A stretch of DNA of 64,000 nt from Mangifera indica (lineage: Eukaryota; Streptophyta; Magnoliopsida; Sapindales; Anacardiaceae). Of this stretch, positions 24,979 through 36,618 are shown one piece after another; positions within the stretch are counted from its first letter, which is position 1, and every line of letters begins with the position of its first letter. Position numbers and translations under genes: made by a program. The stretch lies in assembly GCF_011075055.1 (NCBI RefSeq), contig NW_025401109.1, positions 310,001 through 374,000 on the forward strand, given 5' to 3'. Below the pieces are notes generated by a model that saw only the letters and a program-made list of their open reading frames with translations, made no database searches and was not told where the DNA came from.

Positions 24979-25050
24979 GGATAATGTATTTAGTATTCAC
25001 AGATAAAAATGATCTATAAACTTTAACATGAATGCCTTAAAATAAAAATT
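24979..25050. repeat. Direct repeat, left copy, flanking the captured kinase segment
   Basis: A sequence of about 72 bp (ggataatgtatttagtattc onward, through gaatgcctta) recurs in the same orientation at 25790-25860 with about ten differences. The pair brackets the kinase exon fragment. Confidence 0.8.
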
Positions 25051-25115
25051 CATTAATCAAACACCAAAATTTTTCAGGTTTAAAGGATAAACTAGACTAG
25101 AATAAAAGATATAAA

Positions 25116-25232
25116 ATAGCTCTGGCAATAACAAATGGTCTAACATATCTTCATGAGGGTTGCAACAAGCAGATTATTCACAGAGACATTAAGGCAAAAA
25201 ATATTCTACCTATAGAGGACTTTGAACCTCAG
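25116..25232 (+). pseudogene. Captured receptor-like kinase exon fragment (catalytic loop)
   Basis: An open 39-codon stretch encodes GLTYLHEGCNKQIIHRDIKA followed by KNILPIEDFEPQ. This is subdomain VI of a Ser/Thr protein kinase, with the HRDxKxxN catalytic loop intact. The YLHEGC...IIHRDIKAxNIL...DFEPQ pattern fits plant receptor-like cytoplasmic kinases. It ends CAG followed by gtatct, like an exon end at a splice donor, so genomic DNA rather than cDNA was probably captured. The rest of the kinase is absent. It lies within the hAT element on the strand opposite the transposase, between 72-bp direct repeats. This is a transduplicated host fragment, not a functional kinase. Confidence 0.85.
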
Positions 25233-25789
25233 GTATCTTTCAAGTTTCACCACTAAGAATGATCAAACAGTAAAACTTCTATTATTGGCGAAATTTTCAA
25301 ATTTTTGTAGTTTTTTTGTGAAAATAATTTCTTAATATGGAAAGTAGAATGGAAAACTTTGTGAACTTATAAAATGTAAACATTTCCATAATACATTTAA
25401 GCCCTGCTAGCATAATTTATAGCCATTAAATTTATACTTATCTTTGTTTCTATAAATATATGACAAGTCCGTAAATGCTTTTGCTTTCATTCCTTTGTAT
25501 CTAGCTGCCATTTTTCTAAGAATCCTTTATTATAAGGATATTTTTTAATTGTTTTCAGAATGTCTTGAAACATTTAATTTATATTAGGCATCTCTTTCTA
25601 AGTTACCAAAAGCACAATAGAGTTCAAAAAAAAAACCTATAAATGTGTAGTAATTTAGCATAGCAATTAAGTTAAGAAAATGGAATTAGATTCATTTATT
25701 TATTGTTATATTTTCAGTCATGTGCTAGATTCTATTGATTTTAGCTTAGTTAATCTCTCGGGATGTAAAGATGGCTGACTAGCAATACT

Positions 25790-25860
25790 GGACATTATAT
25801 TTAGTATTCCCTAATAAAAATGATCTCCAAACTTGAACATGAATGCCTTATAATAAAATT
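25790..25860. repeat. Direct repeat, right copy, flanking the captured kinase segment
   Basis: Second copy of the 72-bp sequence at 24979-25050. The intervening ~740 bp contain the kinase exon fragment and otherwise AT-rich sequence. Confidence 0.8.
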
Positions 25861-26519
25861 ACGGTTTACTCAATTCTACCAACAAATAAACAAATTCAAG
25901 TAAACAGAATAACAAACAAAACAACAAACCTGTTAATTATTATGTCCTTGTGTTGTTATCCAAGAATGGTTGAAGTTGTCATCGTCAAATGTGAAAGCTG
26001 AAAGTAGAGATGATTCGTGATTGGAGAACTAACGAAGTGTTTAACGTTGCAAGCTAGATAGAGTCGATTGGATTCTGAAGTTGATAGTCTGATGGAGATG
26101 TAGATTGATGAGGTTTTATGAAGCTCAAAGAAGAAAGAATTCTAGAAGCTCTAGAAGAATAAGACATGTGCTTGAAAAAGACTGACAAGTTTTGAGATTT
26201 TTTTACTGCTGGCTACTCACTAACTTTGACTAAAATTTATTGATAAAAAATTATTGAAAGTAGTTTCACTTCTTTCTCAGCACAAAATTTGACAGAAAAT
26301 TTTAATAAAGCCAAAAAACATCACCATTTTTGGGTGAGTTAATCTGGCTCATGAACTTATCCGAGCTGCTCGGATTTGGGCTCGAGCTCATTTATTTGTC
26401 AATGAGCAGCTCAAATTCGAGCTCGAGCTCGTTCATGTGTGGCTCGTTTAGAGCTCGTTCAAGTTGAGCTCAAGCTCAAGCTCGAACAAGCTCAACTTCA
26501 ATCCAGGCCTAATTGTTGT

Positions 26520-28228
26520 TTTGTTGAGGACAAGGATATCAGGATTATGCTACTAGAAATGACACTTAAAAATGGGTTATATAAATTGTAGTTTAGTAAA
26601 TTTTCAAATTAATGATGTATCTTATTTGTTTTTTGACAAAACTAAGAATTTTACTGTCAACAAAGCATATGAAAATTTGGTTTTGAATCATGATAAAATT
26701 GTTGAATTACATACAAGTTATTTTACAAGTTAATAAAATTGATATTACGTTTGGCATAAAAGATTGAGTCATCCATGGGAGAAAACTATGAAATATGTTT
26801 TGAAACTTTGAATCTTAATTTTTATTTGTTTGATCTCATCTTCTATGAGAATTGTCACTTTGGGAAACACAAGCATAGTCATTTTCTTGTTTCTAACACT
26901 AGAGTATCGAAATTCTTAGAATTAGTTCATAGTAATTTGTGGGGACCAACTTCCCTAATATCTAGAGAGGGATTTAAATATTATTTGCACTTTCTAGATG
27001 TTTCTACCAAGTTTATCTGACTATTTCCCTTAAGAAATAAAGTTGAGGTAGCGTATATTTTTAGACAGTTTCATAAGTTTGTAAGGAAGCAACTTAAACA
27101 AAATCTTAAAACCATACAGATTGATTGAGAATGTGAGTATAGAACACTTGTTCCATATTTTTAAGATAATGGGATCAATTTTGGACTTTCATGTCCACAT
27201 ACTTACCAGCAGAATGAACACAAATATAGGCATAAAGTAGAGTTGGGACTAGTGTTATTATCTCAAGCTAGTATGCCTTTAGGTTGTTGGTAGGAGTTTT
27301 TCCAAACTACTATTTTTCTAATAAATAGAATGCCAACTCTTGTCTTAGGAAATAACAATCCTTATCAATTGTTGTTTCATAAATCCCCTGACTATTCATT
27401 CCAAAATGTGTTTGGTTGTGTTTGTACCCTTTCCTTCACCCATACAGTAAACACAAATTTGATTATCATACTAAAAATGTATCTTTTTAGGTTATAGCTT
27501 AATTCACAAAGGGTATAAATGTCTAAGTAAGTTTGGGGGAGTTTAAATTTCAGTATCAGGAAAGTTTAATGAGACAGATTTCCATTTTCAAACATATAAA
27601 GATTTTCTTAACCTTTTCAAATCTGTTTCTACATAGGTAAATTCTTTTTCAGCATTTACTTTTGCATGCCATCGTGTTAAGTGATCTTGTTCTTGAAGTT
27701 AGTTTTGGTTCTATAGCTTAGACAAACTCAAACATTAGACACCCCTTAAATGTTAATCCTGGCCATGTAAGTCCTTAACCACACTCAAACACTACACCAT
27801 TTGTTTCAAATTTCATCCTTAAATCCACAAACCTTTCGCCCTTGCCAAACATTTTCCCTTTTTCTCAACACAATCCTCAAAAATGTCCAAGTTATCCATT
27901 GCGTTATCTTGTCTACAACTAAAGCTAAGTATATAATTGCAATTGAAACAGGTAAAGAGATGCTTTGGAATTGGTTGGGTTTGAATCAAGATGAGTATGT
28001 GGTTGATTATGATAGTCAGAGTGCTTTGGATTTGAGCAAGAGTGTTACATACCATAGTCACACCAAACATATTGATGTGAGATACCATTGGATTTGTGAA
28101 GTAGTGAACAATTGAGAGATTTTATTGAACAAGTTCACACTGAAAAAAATCCAATTGACATGTTGACTAAAGTAGTGACCTAAGATAAACACCAATTCTA
28201 CACTAAAACGGGGAGACAAAGCTCAAAG
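26520..28228 (+). pseudogene. Plus-strand copia element, part 2 (integrase to RNase H)
   Basis: Continues the element begun at 19961. A GAG-pre-integrase part with WHKRLSHPWEKTMKY is near 26753. Integrase has FLELVHSNLWGPTSL (near 26920), a frameshifted central part, and INRMPTLVLGNNNPYQLLFH with VFGCVCTLSF (about 27320-27440). After about 27640 the sequence passes to RNase H (STTKAKYIIAIETGKEMLW near 27920, HTKHIDVRYHWI near 28060). The C-terminal stretch before the LTR resembles NPIDMLTKVVT. The reverse-transcriptase domain between integrase and RNase H is missing. A polypurine tract (ggggagacaaag) is at 28210-28221. Confidence 0.83.
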
Positions 28229-28790
28229 TGATGTTGAGGAGCTAACACATTATTAAATAATAATAATAAATTTACATTGATGCCCTCATTATAATGCTAT
28301 GTAAATATGTCTCTTTTAGGTTTTTTATGGTGACACTGAGACAAAGCAAGAGTAACATATTGGAGATTTTGTTTTTCTTACCATATGTAGATCAAAGATA
28401 GAAAATGTTAAATTTTTCCTTGGTCTGTAATTCATCACTGGGTATTGTCAAGATCACTAGGGTTTATTTCAAGAATTATTTGAAGGTTTATTTTTCTTGT
28501 ATTGATCCATAATCACAAAGTATTGTGGAATTTTGGCTAGGGAAATAATTTGGGTATGCATTTCTTGATTGTTGATGTCAAGTTCATAGAAACTTGAGAA
28601 TGATTGTACCTGTTTTTCTTGAACAGTAGATTTTATTCAAAATTTGGCCTGTCATTTTTTCCCCTCCACAGTGGAAAGTTTTCCACATAAATCCTATTTC
28701 TTGTTTGTGGTTGATTTGTTTTATTTCCTGTATGCAATTGATATTTTCTATAATTAATTGACTTAATTAATTTGTACAATCAGATATAAG
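28229..28790 (+). repeat. Putative 3' LTR of the plus-strand copia element
   Basis: Begins TGATGTTGAGG directly after the polypurine tract and contains T-rich sequence typical of a U5 region (near 28650-28740). The matching 5' LTR was not found upstream of 19961, so the right boundary is a guess. Confidence 0.4.
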
Positions 28791-28839
28791 GTTTGAAGCC
28801 CCAAAACAAAAGACAATGTTTGAAGTTATTATACATGTG

Positions 28840-29753
28840 AAACAAATATTAGCGTCATGTTTTTTATCATTCAAGTGCTTTATTCTTACTAAATTCAAAT
28901 AATAATTACATATCACCCTCAGAAAAACAGTTGCTACATTATAAAATATTAAAAGCTTAACTTGTTATCTAGTAAGAGAGAGGAGTAAAATGAATTTTGA
29001 AACAATCATGTTTATAATTTTATAGTTCAAGGAAGATAGTGTTATGTAGTTTATGTGTTTAGAGTGTAAGAGTAATAGAGTTAATGGAAGAGTTGTGTGA
29101 TTGAAGTTAAAAAGTAAGGAGTTGTAGTTAAGGGAAAATTATTGTTGCTCTATATATTAGATGGTGAAAAATGAGTCGTTGATTGTTGGTTTTCCAGTGC
29201 AAATCAAAAAATTGCGTATTTGATTTAAGGGAAGATGTGAAAACCAACTCTCAAAATAGTGTGTTTTTTGTTTAAGTAAAACAGTGCGATTCAGGGATTA
29301 TTCGTGTGATATTATTTTGATGGAATAAAGGCACTGAAAAATGAACAGAAGAAATGGAAAGTGAGTCGATTGTGTAGGCAACTGTTTCATTATCTTCAAC
29401 TCACTAAGAAGTAGAGATAAATATCTTACCTCAAGGGTAAATGGAGAAATCATTGTCAAGAGGGATGTTTACCGATAAGAAATGAGAATGATAGTTCTTG
29501 TGTAATTTTTCTAGAAATCTAATAAAAGTTCAGAGGTATTTTTTTGTAATGTCTTTTGTCCTCGCATGTAAACAATTTTCACATTTTCATTTTGTTTGTC
29601 AAAGTTCAAGTCAATTTAGATTAAATCAATTATTAAATTATTTTCAAATGAAACTTAAGTCTCAACTCATCGATTTTGAGTTGATCTAAAACTTATTCTT
29701 TTGAGTTCAAACTATTCTCAAACTAGATATTATTCTAACTTAGATCAAATTCA
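28840..29753. repeat. Decayed copy of Q and R flanks without a BBE gene
   Basis: Positions 28840-28920 resemble block Q (tgttttt-atcattcaa-tgct, then ttactaaattcaaat; compare 11180-11240 and 38700-38760). Positions 29600-29753 resemble block R (compare 15170-15350 and 42640-42820). The ~680 bp between them contain no BBE-like sequence and nothing I can identify. An hAT element interrupts the R-like sequence at 29754 and it resumes at 34093. Confidence 0.55.
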
Positions 29754-30488
29754 ATGCGGAGGGAACTGGGGTCAACAAGGTGAATTGACCCTCCTTAACT
29801 TAAAAAAAAAAACCAAAAATTTATATATATTTACAATAATGCCATGACATTATATATTCAATTTTAATATTTTATTGAATAAAATCCGTTCTTTTCTTCA
29901 CACACACTCACAACATTATCAACTCATTATTTTTTCACCTTTTCTTCTCTTTTGTCCATTTGAGTTTTCTCTCCTATCCTTTGCTTAATCCTTCCTTTCT
30001 TCGCTCGTTCATCAAATTATCAACTTTTCTTCAAGCTTCATCTTTATTTCATATCATTATCAACTCTTCTCCAAGCAATATCTTTATTTCATATCATTAA
30101 TCACTCTTAGGATATTCTTTTCAGGTATCAATTTCATCCCTGTTATTATTTTGATTATTTGATTGTTTAAATTAGAGTTTAGGTTATATTGGGTTGCTAA
30201 AGTTTTGTTTGAATTTGAGTTAGTATTCCATTTTGACTAAGTTTTATTATGTCATCTTAATTTGATTTACTTTCCCCTCTTATTAATTTCAACTAAGTTA
30301 TGTAATTTTAATCGTATTTAGTATCCAATTAATTTCCAGCTTCACATTCATTCTTTTCATTATTATATGTTCAATAATGAGCCATAAATGTTTGCATAAG
30401 TAGTTAGTTTTTAATGAGTTGGTGGTCCCTTCAATTCATTATACATTCAAATGCAAATTGAAAATTTTGAACATAGTACAATAATATT

Positions 30489-31422
30489 GGCCAAAGGACT
30501 ATTTCCCATCCAAGTTTTAATGTAAAGACAAATATCTATCCACGGGGTTTCAAAAACCTACTCATAGGCAAACATTTGTTAGAATGTTCTGATATAGGTA
30601 AGGGTAAAATCATTATTTTACTTTTCATATCAAAAAATATATAATTAATCTCATTTCCCCCCAAGTTTTGACAAGTAACATTTTTCCCCAACCTCAAACT
30701 TTGAAAAAGTGATACTTCACCCCCACAAACCATTGGTTTTCTTCTCTCCGACAATGATAACTGCATGGTGATGAAGATGGCTACCATTCTCCTCCTTTCT
30801 CTCTTTGCCATAGTCAACGATGTCCCATGACAAACAAAGATCAGTCAACGATGAAAATCGAAGAAGAAGAAGACTGGACCAATTCTCAGATCCATGAAAT
30901 TGACTCCAAATGAAGCTTTAGTAGTGCGATTCATCTTTATTTGAAGCCCAATCGATAGAAACAAAGCTAGTGTTGGAGAATTGAGGCTTCATCATGCTGA
31001 TGCTTTTGTCGTTAGAGAATTAAGGCTTCATCTTTGATTTTCATCATCGATCGATCTATATCTATTGTGAGACATTGTTAGTCATAACAGAGAGAGAAGG
31101 GAGGAGAATGGTGTTGTCTTCGTTGTTGTGTGGTCATCATTGCCAAAGAGAAGAAAACTAAGGGTTTGTTGGGGTGAAGTGTCACTTTTTCAAAGTTTGA
31201 AGTTAAGATGAAATGTTACTTTTCAAAACTTGTGGGGGGGGGGGGGGGATGAGATTAATTATATAATTTTTAATATAAAAGGTAAAATAACGGTTTTACC
31301 CTTACTTCTAATAGAAAATTCTAACAAATGTTAACCCATGGGTGAGTGTTTGGGTTTTTAAAACTTTGTAAGTGTGTATTTATCTTTACATTAAAACTTG
31401 GGTGGGAAATTGTCCTTTGGCC
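30489..31422. mobile_element. Non-autonomous Mutator-like element, GGCCAAAG family
   Basis: The 9-bp repeat aataatatt flanks it at 30480-30488 and 31423-31431. The inverted repeats begin GGCCAAAGGACTATTTCCCA on the left and GGCCAAAGGACAATTTCCCA on the right inverted, and can be followed for about 245 bp. The interior is unrelated, weakly coding-like sequence with no recognised domain. A run of about 16 G lies at 31232-31248 inside the right repeat. The 763-bp element at 45866 shares its termini. Confidence 0.85.
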
Positions 31423-31751
31423 AATAATATTCACTATCCCTTTTTCCAGATTTACATGAATAAACACCTAAATTGCTATAATTAATGGATTGTTTATGAA
31501 GTTTGTTCAATTGTTTGGTTTGTTTTGGGAGTGATTATTTTGAAGAAGACTTGTTTATTGTTTCTTAATTGTTTGTAAGGTGTTTAAAGAAAGACTTGTA
31601 TGAATTTGTGGTAGTTTTGTGCTTAAGGTGTTTGTGTTTTTGTTCGTGTGAATTTCAATTTAATTTGAGTTTTATTTTATTGTTTTATTTATAATATATT
31701 TTTATTGCATTTTCATTATCAAGTTATAATATATTATTATTTTGAAATAGT

Positions 31752-33978
31752 ATGGAAAGATTTTTCAAAAAAAAAGTCAACAATGATCTCATTGTCTAAA
31801 CAAAAGGATAATATTGATGATTCAAATAAAAAAGTAGATGTCAATTTGTAAGATCATCCTATAGATCCAGGTTTATGACCACGAATTTCAGATTATGATC
31901 CTCTTATTCGAGATCAAATAAGAAGATTATATGTGAAAAGGGGTTCTTATCAACCTAAAGATCGCTAGTTTCGTTTTAGAGATTTTGGCAGATTTTCAAG
32001 GCAATTTGTTGTTTCATCTTTTTAAGCCAGACATTGGCGATAAAGAAGGTGGTGATCACTTGGTTGGCCAAAGGATTTCAAATTGAAAAAAAAAAAAGAA
32101 GGAAAAATTGAATGTTCACTTTGGAAGTGCTAATATTTCTCATAACTAAGCTTGAAGAATGTGTGAATTATTATTGAATAAATAACAACATATTCAGACA
32201 TTTTTTAAAGGATGACCTGAGTATCGAACTAGTTTAAATGCTACAGTTGATTGTGTTCGTTTTCTTCTAAAACAAGCACTAGCATTTTATGATCATGATG
32301 AATCTGACAATTCAAACAATTAGGAGAATTTTCTTGAGCTTCAACAATTTCTTACTAATCATAATGAAGATGTCTGTGATGTTGCTTTCAAGAATTATCT
32401 TGATAATCTCAAACAATTTAAAAAGACATTCTAAGTGTTAGCTTTAGAGATTTAGGAGATTATTTATTCTCTATATTGATTGATGAATCTCAAGATAACT
32501 CTACAAAGAAACAAATGACTATTGTCTTGTGTTATGTTTAAAAGAATGAGCTTCTTGTGGAGCTTTTTCTATATGTTGAACATGTTACCAGTACTATAGC
32601 TCTTTCACTCAAGACAACACTTAACAATTTTTTTCCTAGGCAGAGGTTGAATTTTTCTAAAGTTTGAGGACAAAGTTATGATAGAGCTAGTAATATGCAA
32701 GAGAATTCAATGGTTTAAAGACATTAGTCTTGAAGCATAGTAGATGTGCTTATTATATTCATTGTTTTGCCCATCAACTCTAGTTGGCTCTTGTAGCTTT
32801 AGCAAAGAACCAAGATGATGTTAATGATCTCTTTAATAACGTAGCAATTATAATTAATATTATTGGTGCTTTATCAAAACCTTGTGATATTTTTAGACAT
32901 AAGCAAGCTTATAAAGTTGTTGAAGCTTTTTTCTGATAGTGAACTTTCAAGTAGAAGAGGTCTTAATCAAGAGACAAATTTGAAACGTGTCGATAATACT
33001 TGTTGGGGCTTGCATTATGATTCATTAATAAGCATAACTTTGTTATTTTTATCTGTTATCGATGTTCTTAAAACTGTGGCAAAAGATAGGACAAACTTTG
33101 AGCAAAGATTCTAAGCAAAAAAATATACTGAAATTGATGCAATCATTTTACTTTGTGTTTAGTCTATTTATGATGAAGGATATACTTGGCTTTACAAATG
33201 AACTTTTTCAAACAACACAAAGAAAAGACCAAGATATTGTAAATGCTATGAATTTAATTAAAGCATGGAACTAAGTTTTACAAGTAATAAGATATAGTGG
33301 ATGGGAGACTTTACTTAACAAAGTCTATTCTTTTTGTGTCAATCATGGCATAAATGTTCCAAATATGGATGACAAATTTTTTATCCAAGAGCAATTGCAA
33401 CACAAGATTCAAGGTATCGCAAATGCTAATAATTACCGCATTGATGTATTTTATACAGCCATAAATATGTAACTTCAAGAGTTGAATTGTTTTAATAAAG
33501 TAAAAATGAAGTTGTTTATTTGTTTGACATGTTTATGTCTAAATGAAAATTGGGTTGCTTTTAATAATAAAAAATTAATGTGTCTTACTAAATTTTATCT
33601 TGAAGATTTTTTTGACTTATAACACATTGCACCTGATTCTCAATTTGATGTTTACATTTTGAATATACACTCTAATGTCAAATTTATGGGACTAAAGATC
33701 TTGCAAGAGTGATGGTTGAAACTAACAAGGATAAAGTGTTTTTATTAGTTTTTTTGTTAATGAGATTAGCATTGATTTTACCGGTTGTCACTGCTAGTGT
33801 AAAAAGAATTTTTTCAGCAATGAATTTTATGAAAAATCATTTGTAAAATAGAATAAATGATCAATAGTTGAATGATAGTTTAGTTGTATATATAGAAAAA
33901 GATATATTTGATAGTATTAATAATAAAGTCATTATACAATATTTTCAAAAGATGAAATCACATAAAAAACAATTATAA
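31752..33978 (+). pseudogene. TTF-type hAT transposase pseudogene
   Basis: Starts MERFFKKK, typical of TTF-type transposases. It continues PIDPGL, DYDPLIRDQIRRLYVKRGSYQP (TTF finger region, near 31860-31960), NYLDNLKQF, then the DUF4371-like core. HVTSTIALSLKTTLNNFF is near 32590 and KHSRCAYYIHCFAHQLQLAL near 32740. The C-terminal dimerisation region (ILPVVTASVKRIFSAMNFMK) is near 33780. At least ten in-frame stops or frameshifts break it. The family assignment rests on motif order and is firm. Confidence 0.85.
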
Positions 33979-34092
33979 ATGTATTAGTTCATGAATATTT
34001 TATTAATACAAATGTTTGTGTTTGTTTTAATTTAAAACAAATTTATATTATTATAATATTGACCCCACTAAGATTTATTTATGGGTTCGTCA

Positions 34093-35290
34093 CACAATAG
34101 TCAATATTATTATTAGTGAAAGATATAGACAAAATCACAAATTTCTATTAGTATGATTGACATATAATAAAATTATGTATACTTATAATAAGTAATAATT
34201 TGAGTATCAATTATGACATGTCATCGTGATTAAGTATTTATTATAAGACCAATCACATGGTAGTACATCTTCATTAAGATTCAAATTAATATTTATTACA
34301 AATACACACTGCATTGTTCAATGACACAATAATCATGTGACATCTAAATTTAAGAATAAAACTGTACGAATAAACAAATTATACATATTTGTGTACAAAT
34401 TGAGGTAGCACTTTGTGATTGAGTAATATGATTGTTTTTTTCTCTTACTTCACAATCATCTAACCAGATGCAAACACATTTGGTTATATACAAAAGCTTG
34501 TATGATTTATTTGCATATGTAATATTAATCCTAAATTTTAAAAAAAATGTTTATATAAATAGTCTCTTTATATCAGTTTAATGTAATGATAAAATTTTCT
34601 AATAATACAATAACATTTGTATAATGTTAAATTCTATCTTTCATTGAATTTGTCATCAAAATTAAAATTTATATTCAGTAATTACAACCATGATAAATGA
34701 TTTTAAAAATTAAAATTTAATTTATCAAAAAACTATGCATATACATTGTTGATACATAATTTAAATACATAGATAATGTGTCATTATAGAGTTGGATTGT
34801 TTTTTAATTAAAAATAAAATAATATTCACTCATATGATAACACATCATTTGTATATCTAAATTGTGTATATAAAATATATACACATAACATTATTCTTAA
34901 CTTATTAGGTGATATTACCGTATTAATAAATAAGATATTGAGACAATCTTATATACAAGAAATACATATAAGTCTTCAATTTTAAAAAATTCATAAAAAT
35001 ACCCATATTGAACAATTGAAATTTAACTAATCAATTTATTATCCACTAATATTTAATTTACCAATGTATCCTCTAATAATTATAATTTATTATTTTCCCT
35101 TTTCCTAAAAAAAATATTTTTTCTTATTTAGTCCTTTTTTCTTCTGTCATGTTCAATTCTTTACCATTAATTGCAGGTTATCATTTTTCTCCTCTCTTCA
35201 TTCACCAACACTTAACACCACCATTAACCATCTTTTTCTTCTCTTGTTATCTTCACCACTAATTATCAGTCACCCTCTCTCTCATCTCGT
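34093..35290. repeat. Decayed R-like flank and AT-rich spacer
   Basis: Begins with R-type sequence (cacaatagtcaatattattatta, compare 15350). Further on, 34150-34240 resembles 6550-6640. The last ~150 bp before 35291 are C/T-rich and lead into block P. No genes are supported. Confidence 0.5.
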
Positions 35291-35810
35291 CATCTTCACT
35301 AGCAATACTACTTTCAGCCATACTTCTCTTATAGAAATCTTCACCACCAACAAGAGTAGCCATCCTTCTCCTTCATTCATTTTTACCATTAATCATCCTT
35401 CTGCTTCTATCTTCTTCACCACCACTCTTTCACTTTTCAATTTTCTAGGACAATCTGACAATAACCCTTGATTTATATTTACTTGAATAGAAGAATCAGC
35501 TAGATCAAAATTTATTGAAAAGAAATGAGTAGGAGAAAAAGGAAGAGGAAATCAAAAGTAGAACCAAAATTTTCACTAAGGGGGGCCCTCCACGCTCTAT
35601 CATTGTTCACTAATCAACATATATTTTACCTTATAGTAACACTCAATCTAATATTAAATCTATAAAAAAAATGATGAATGTGTTAAACCCAAAATATCAA
35701 AATATATCTAAGAAATTAATAACTAGTTACACCGAAGTTAAGAACAAAAACAGGGATTTGCATTATTCAATTTCAATAGAAAATATAAATGTCAATTCTC
35801 ATATCTCAAT

Positions 35811-36618
35811 TAGGGATGGCAACAAGGAGGGCCGGGGAGGGGATATCAATCCCCGTCCCCAGCCCGTCTCCGGCCCGTCCCCATTACGAGGATAACAAAG
35901 AATTTCTATCCCCTCCCCGTGAAAGAAAATCCCCTCCTCATCCCCTCTCCGTCCCCGCGGGGAAAAATCCCCTCCCTATTCCTACGGGGAAAAATCCCCT
36001 CCCTATCCCCTCCCCATCCCCGCAGGAAAGAATCCCCTCCCCATACCCATAAATATAAATTTTAATTCGTTCCTATATTTCAATAAATAAAATAAATCAT
36101 ATTTTTCCAAAATATCACTTGCTACAAGAGTTACAAAATATTCATTGTTATTTTAGTTCAAATACAAAGTTTTCACAAAATTTAACAATATGCAATAATC
36201 AATCTCTTCATTAGTAGCTCTTCTTATTGATATCATCATTAATTCTTCATGTTGATACAAAGCAACATTTTAAAAACTAACTTGTAATAATCAATTTTAA
36301 AAGCAGCTTACATAGGAAATACTAACGAATTTGTAATTAAAAATATTAAACTAATTAAAATATACTAGAAATTATTATATTAGATTTAGAGGGTAGGGTG
36401 GGATGGGGTGGGGTGGGGTGGGGACGGGAGGAGGCAGGGCGGGACAGGGCGGGGAGGGGCGGGGACATACGTATCCCCATCCCCGACTCGTCCCTGATTG
36501 CGGGGATTTTTTTCATCCCCATCCCCGCCCCTTTCCCTGTTTTTATCGGGGAATTCCCTCCCCGTTAGGGTCAAGGAGGATTGGGGCCCCTAAAGTCGGG
36601 CCAAAATTGTCATCTCTA
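35811..36618. mobile_element. Non-autonomous hAT-type element with GC-rich, G-quadruplex-prone ends
   Basis: The 8-bp direct repeat atctcaat flanks it at 35803-35810 and 36619-36626, and occurs only once at the empty site in unit 1 (510-517). Terminal inverted repeats are TAGGGATGGCAA and, inverted from the right, TAGAGATGACAA (10 of 12 match). Both subterminal regions are G-rich toward the inside of their own strand: C-rich on the plus strand at 35835-36050, G-rich at 36390-36475. The middle (36050-36385) is ordinary AT-rich DNA. No transposase is present, so it must have moved using one from elsewhere. Confidence 0.88.
36405..36423 (+). other. Canonical G-quadruplex motif
   Basis: GGGGTGGGGTGGGGTGGGG: four G4 runs with single-T loops, the most stable class of intramolecular quadruplex. 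More G-runs continue to 36475. C-rich runs near the left end would give quadruplexes on the opposite strand. Confidence 0.85.

Larger units (their letters stand above)
20316..26511 (-). mobile_element. hAT transposon (6.2 kb) with decayed BED-type transposase
   Basis: The 8-bp direct repeat attgttgt flanks it at 20308-20315 and 26512-26519. The terminal inverted repeats match imperfectly (left TAGGGTTAGATTCGAG, right inverted TAGGCCTGGATTGAAG). Both ends are followed inward by dense GAGCTCGAGC-type palindromic words (20335-20480 and 26370-26490), a common subterminal pattern in plant hAT elements and probable transposase binding sites. It sits inside a copia polyprotein that reads on when the element and one repeat are removed. 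The interior holds a broken transposase on the minus strand and a host kinase fragment on the plus strand. Confidence 0.88.
29754..34092 (+). mobile_element. hAT transposon with TTF-type zinc-finger transposase, decayed
   Basis: Interrupts R-type sequence that reads ...gatcaaattcaat on the left and cacaatagtcaatatt on the right, which are continuous in units 1-3. The ends are worn: the left resembles a CAGTGGCGGA-type terminus (caatgcggagg) and the right inverted reads GTGACGAACCC, both typical of TTF-type hAT elements. No clean 8-bp duplication remains. It contains a multiply interrupted transposase and a nested 934-bp Mutator-like element. Confidence 0.72.

Noticed and set aside
25116..25232. 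Functional kinase gene
   Set aside because: Only one exon fragment of about 39 codons exists. There is no ATP-binding region or activation segment around it, and it lies inside a transposon.
29754..34092. 8-bp target duplication for the TTF-type hAT element
   Set aside because: Flanks (ttcaat and cacaatag) do not match cleanly. Comparison with the uninterrupted R block shows a few bases were lost at one side, so no duplication is claimed.
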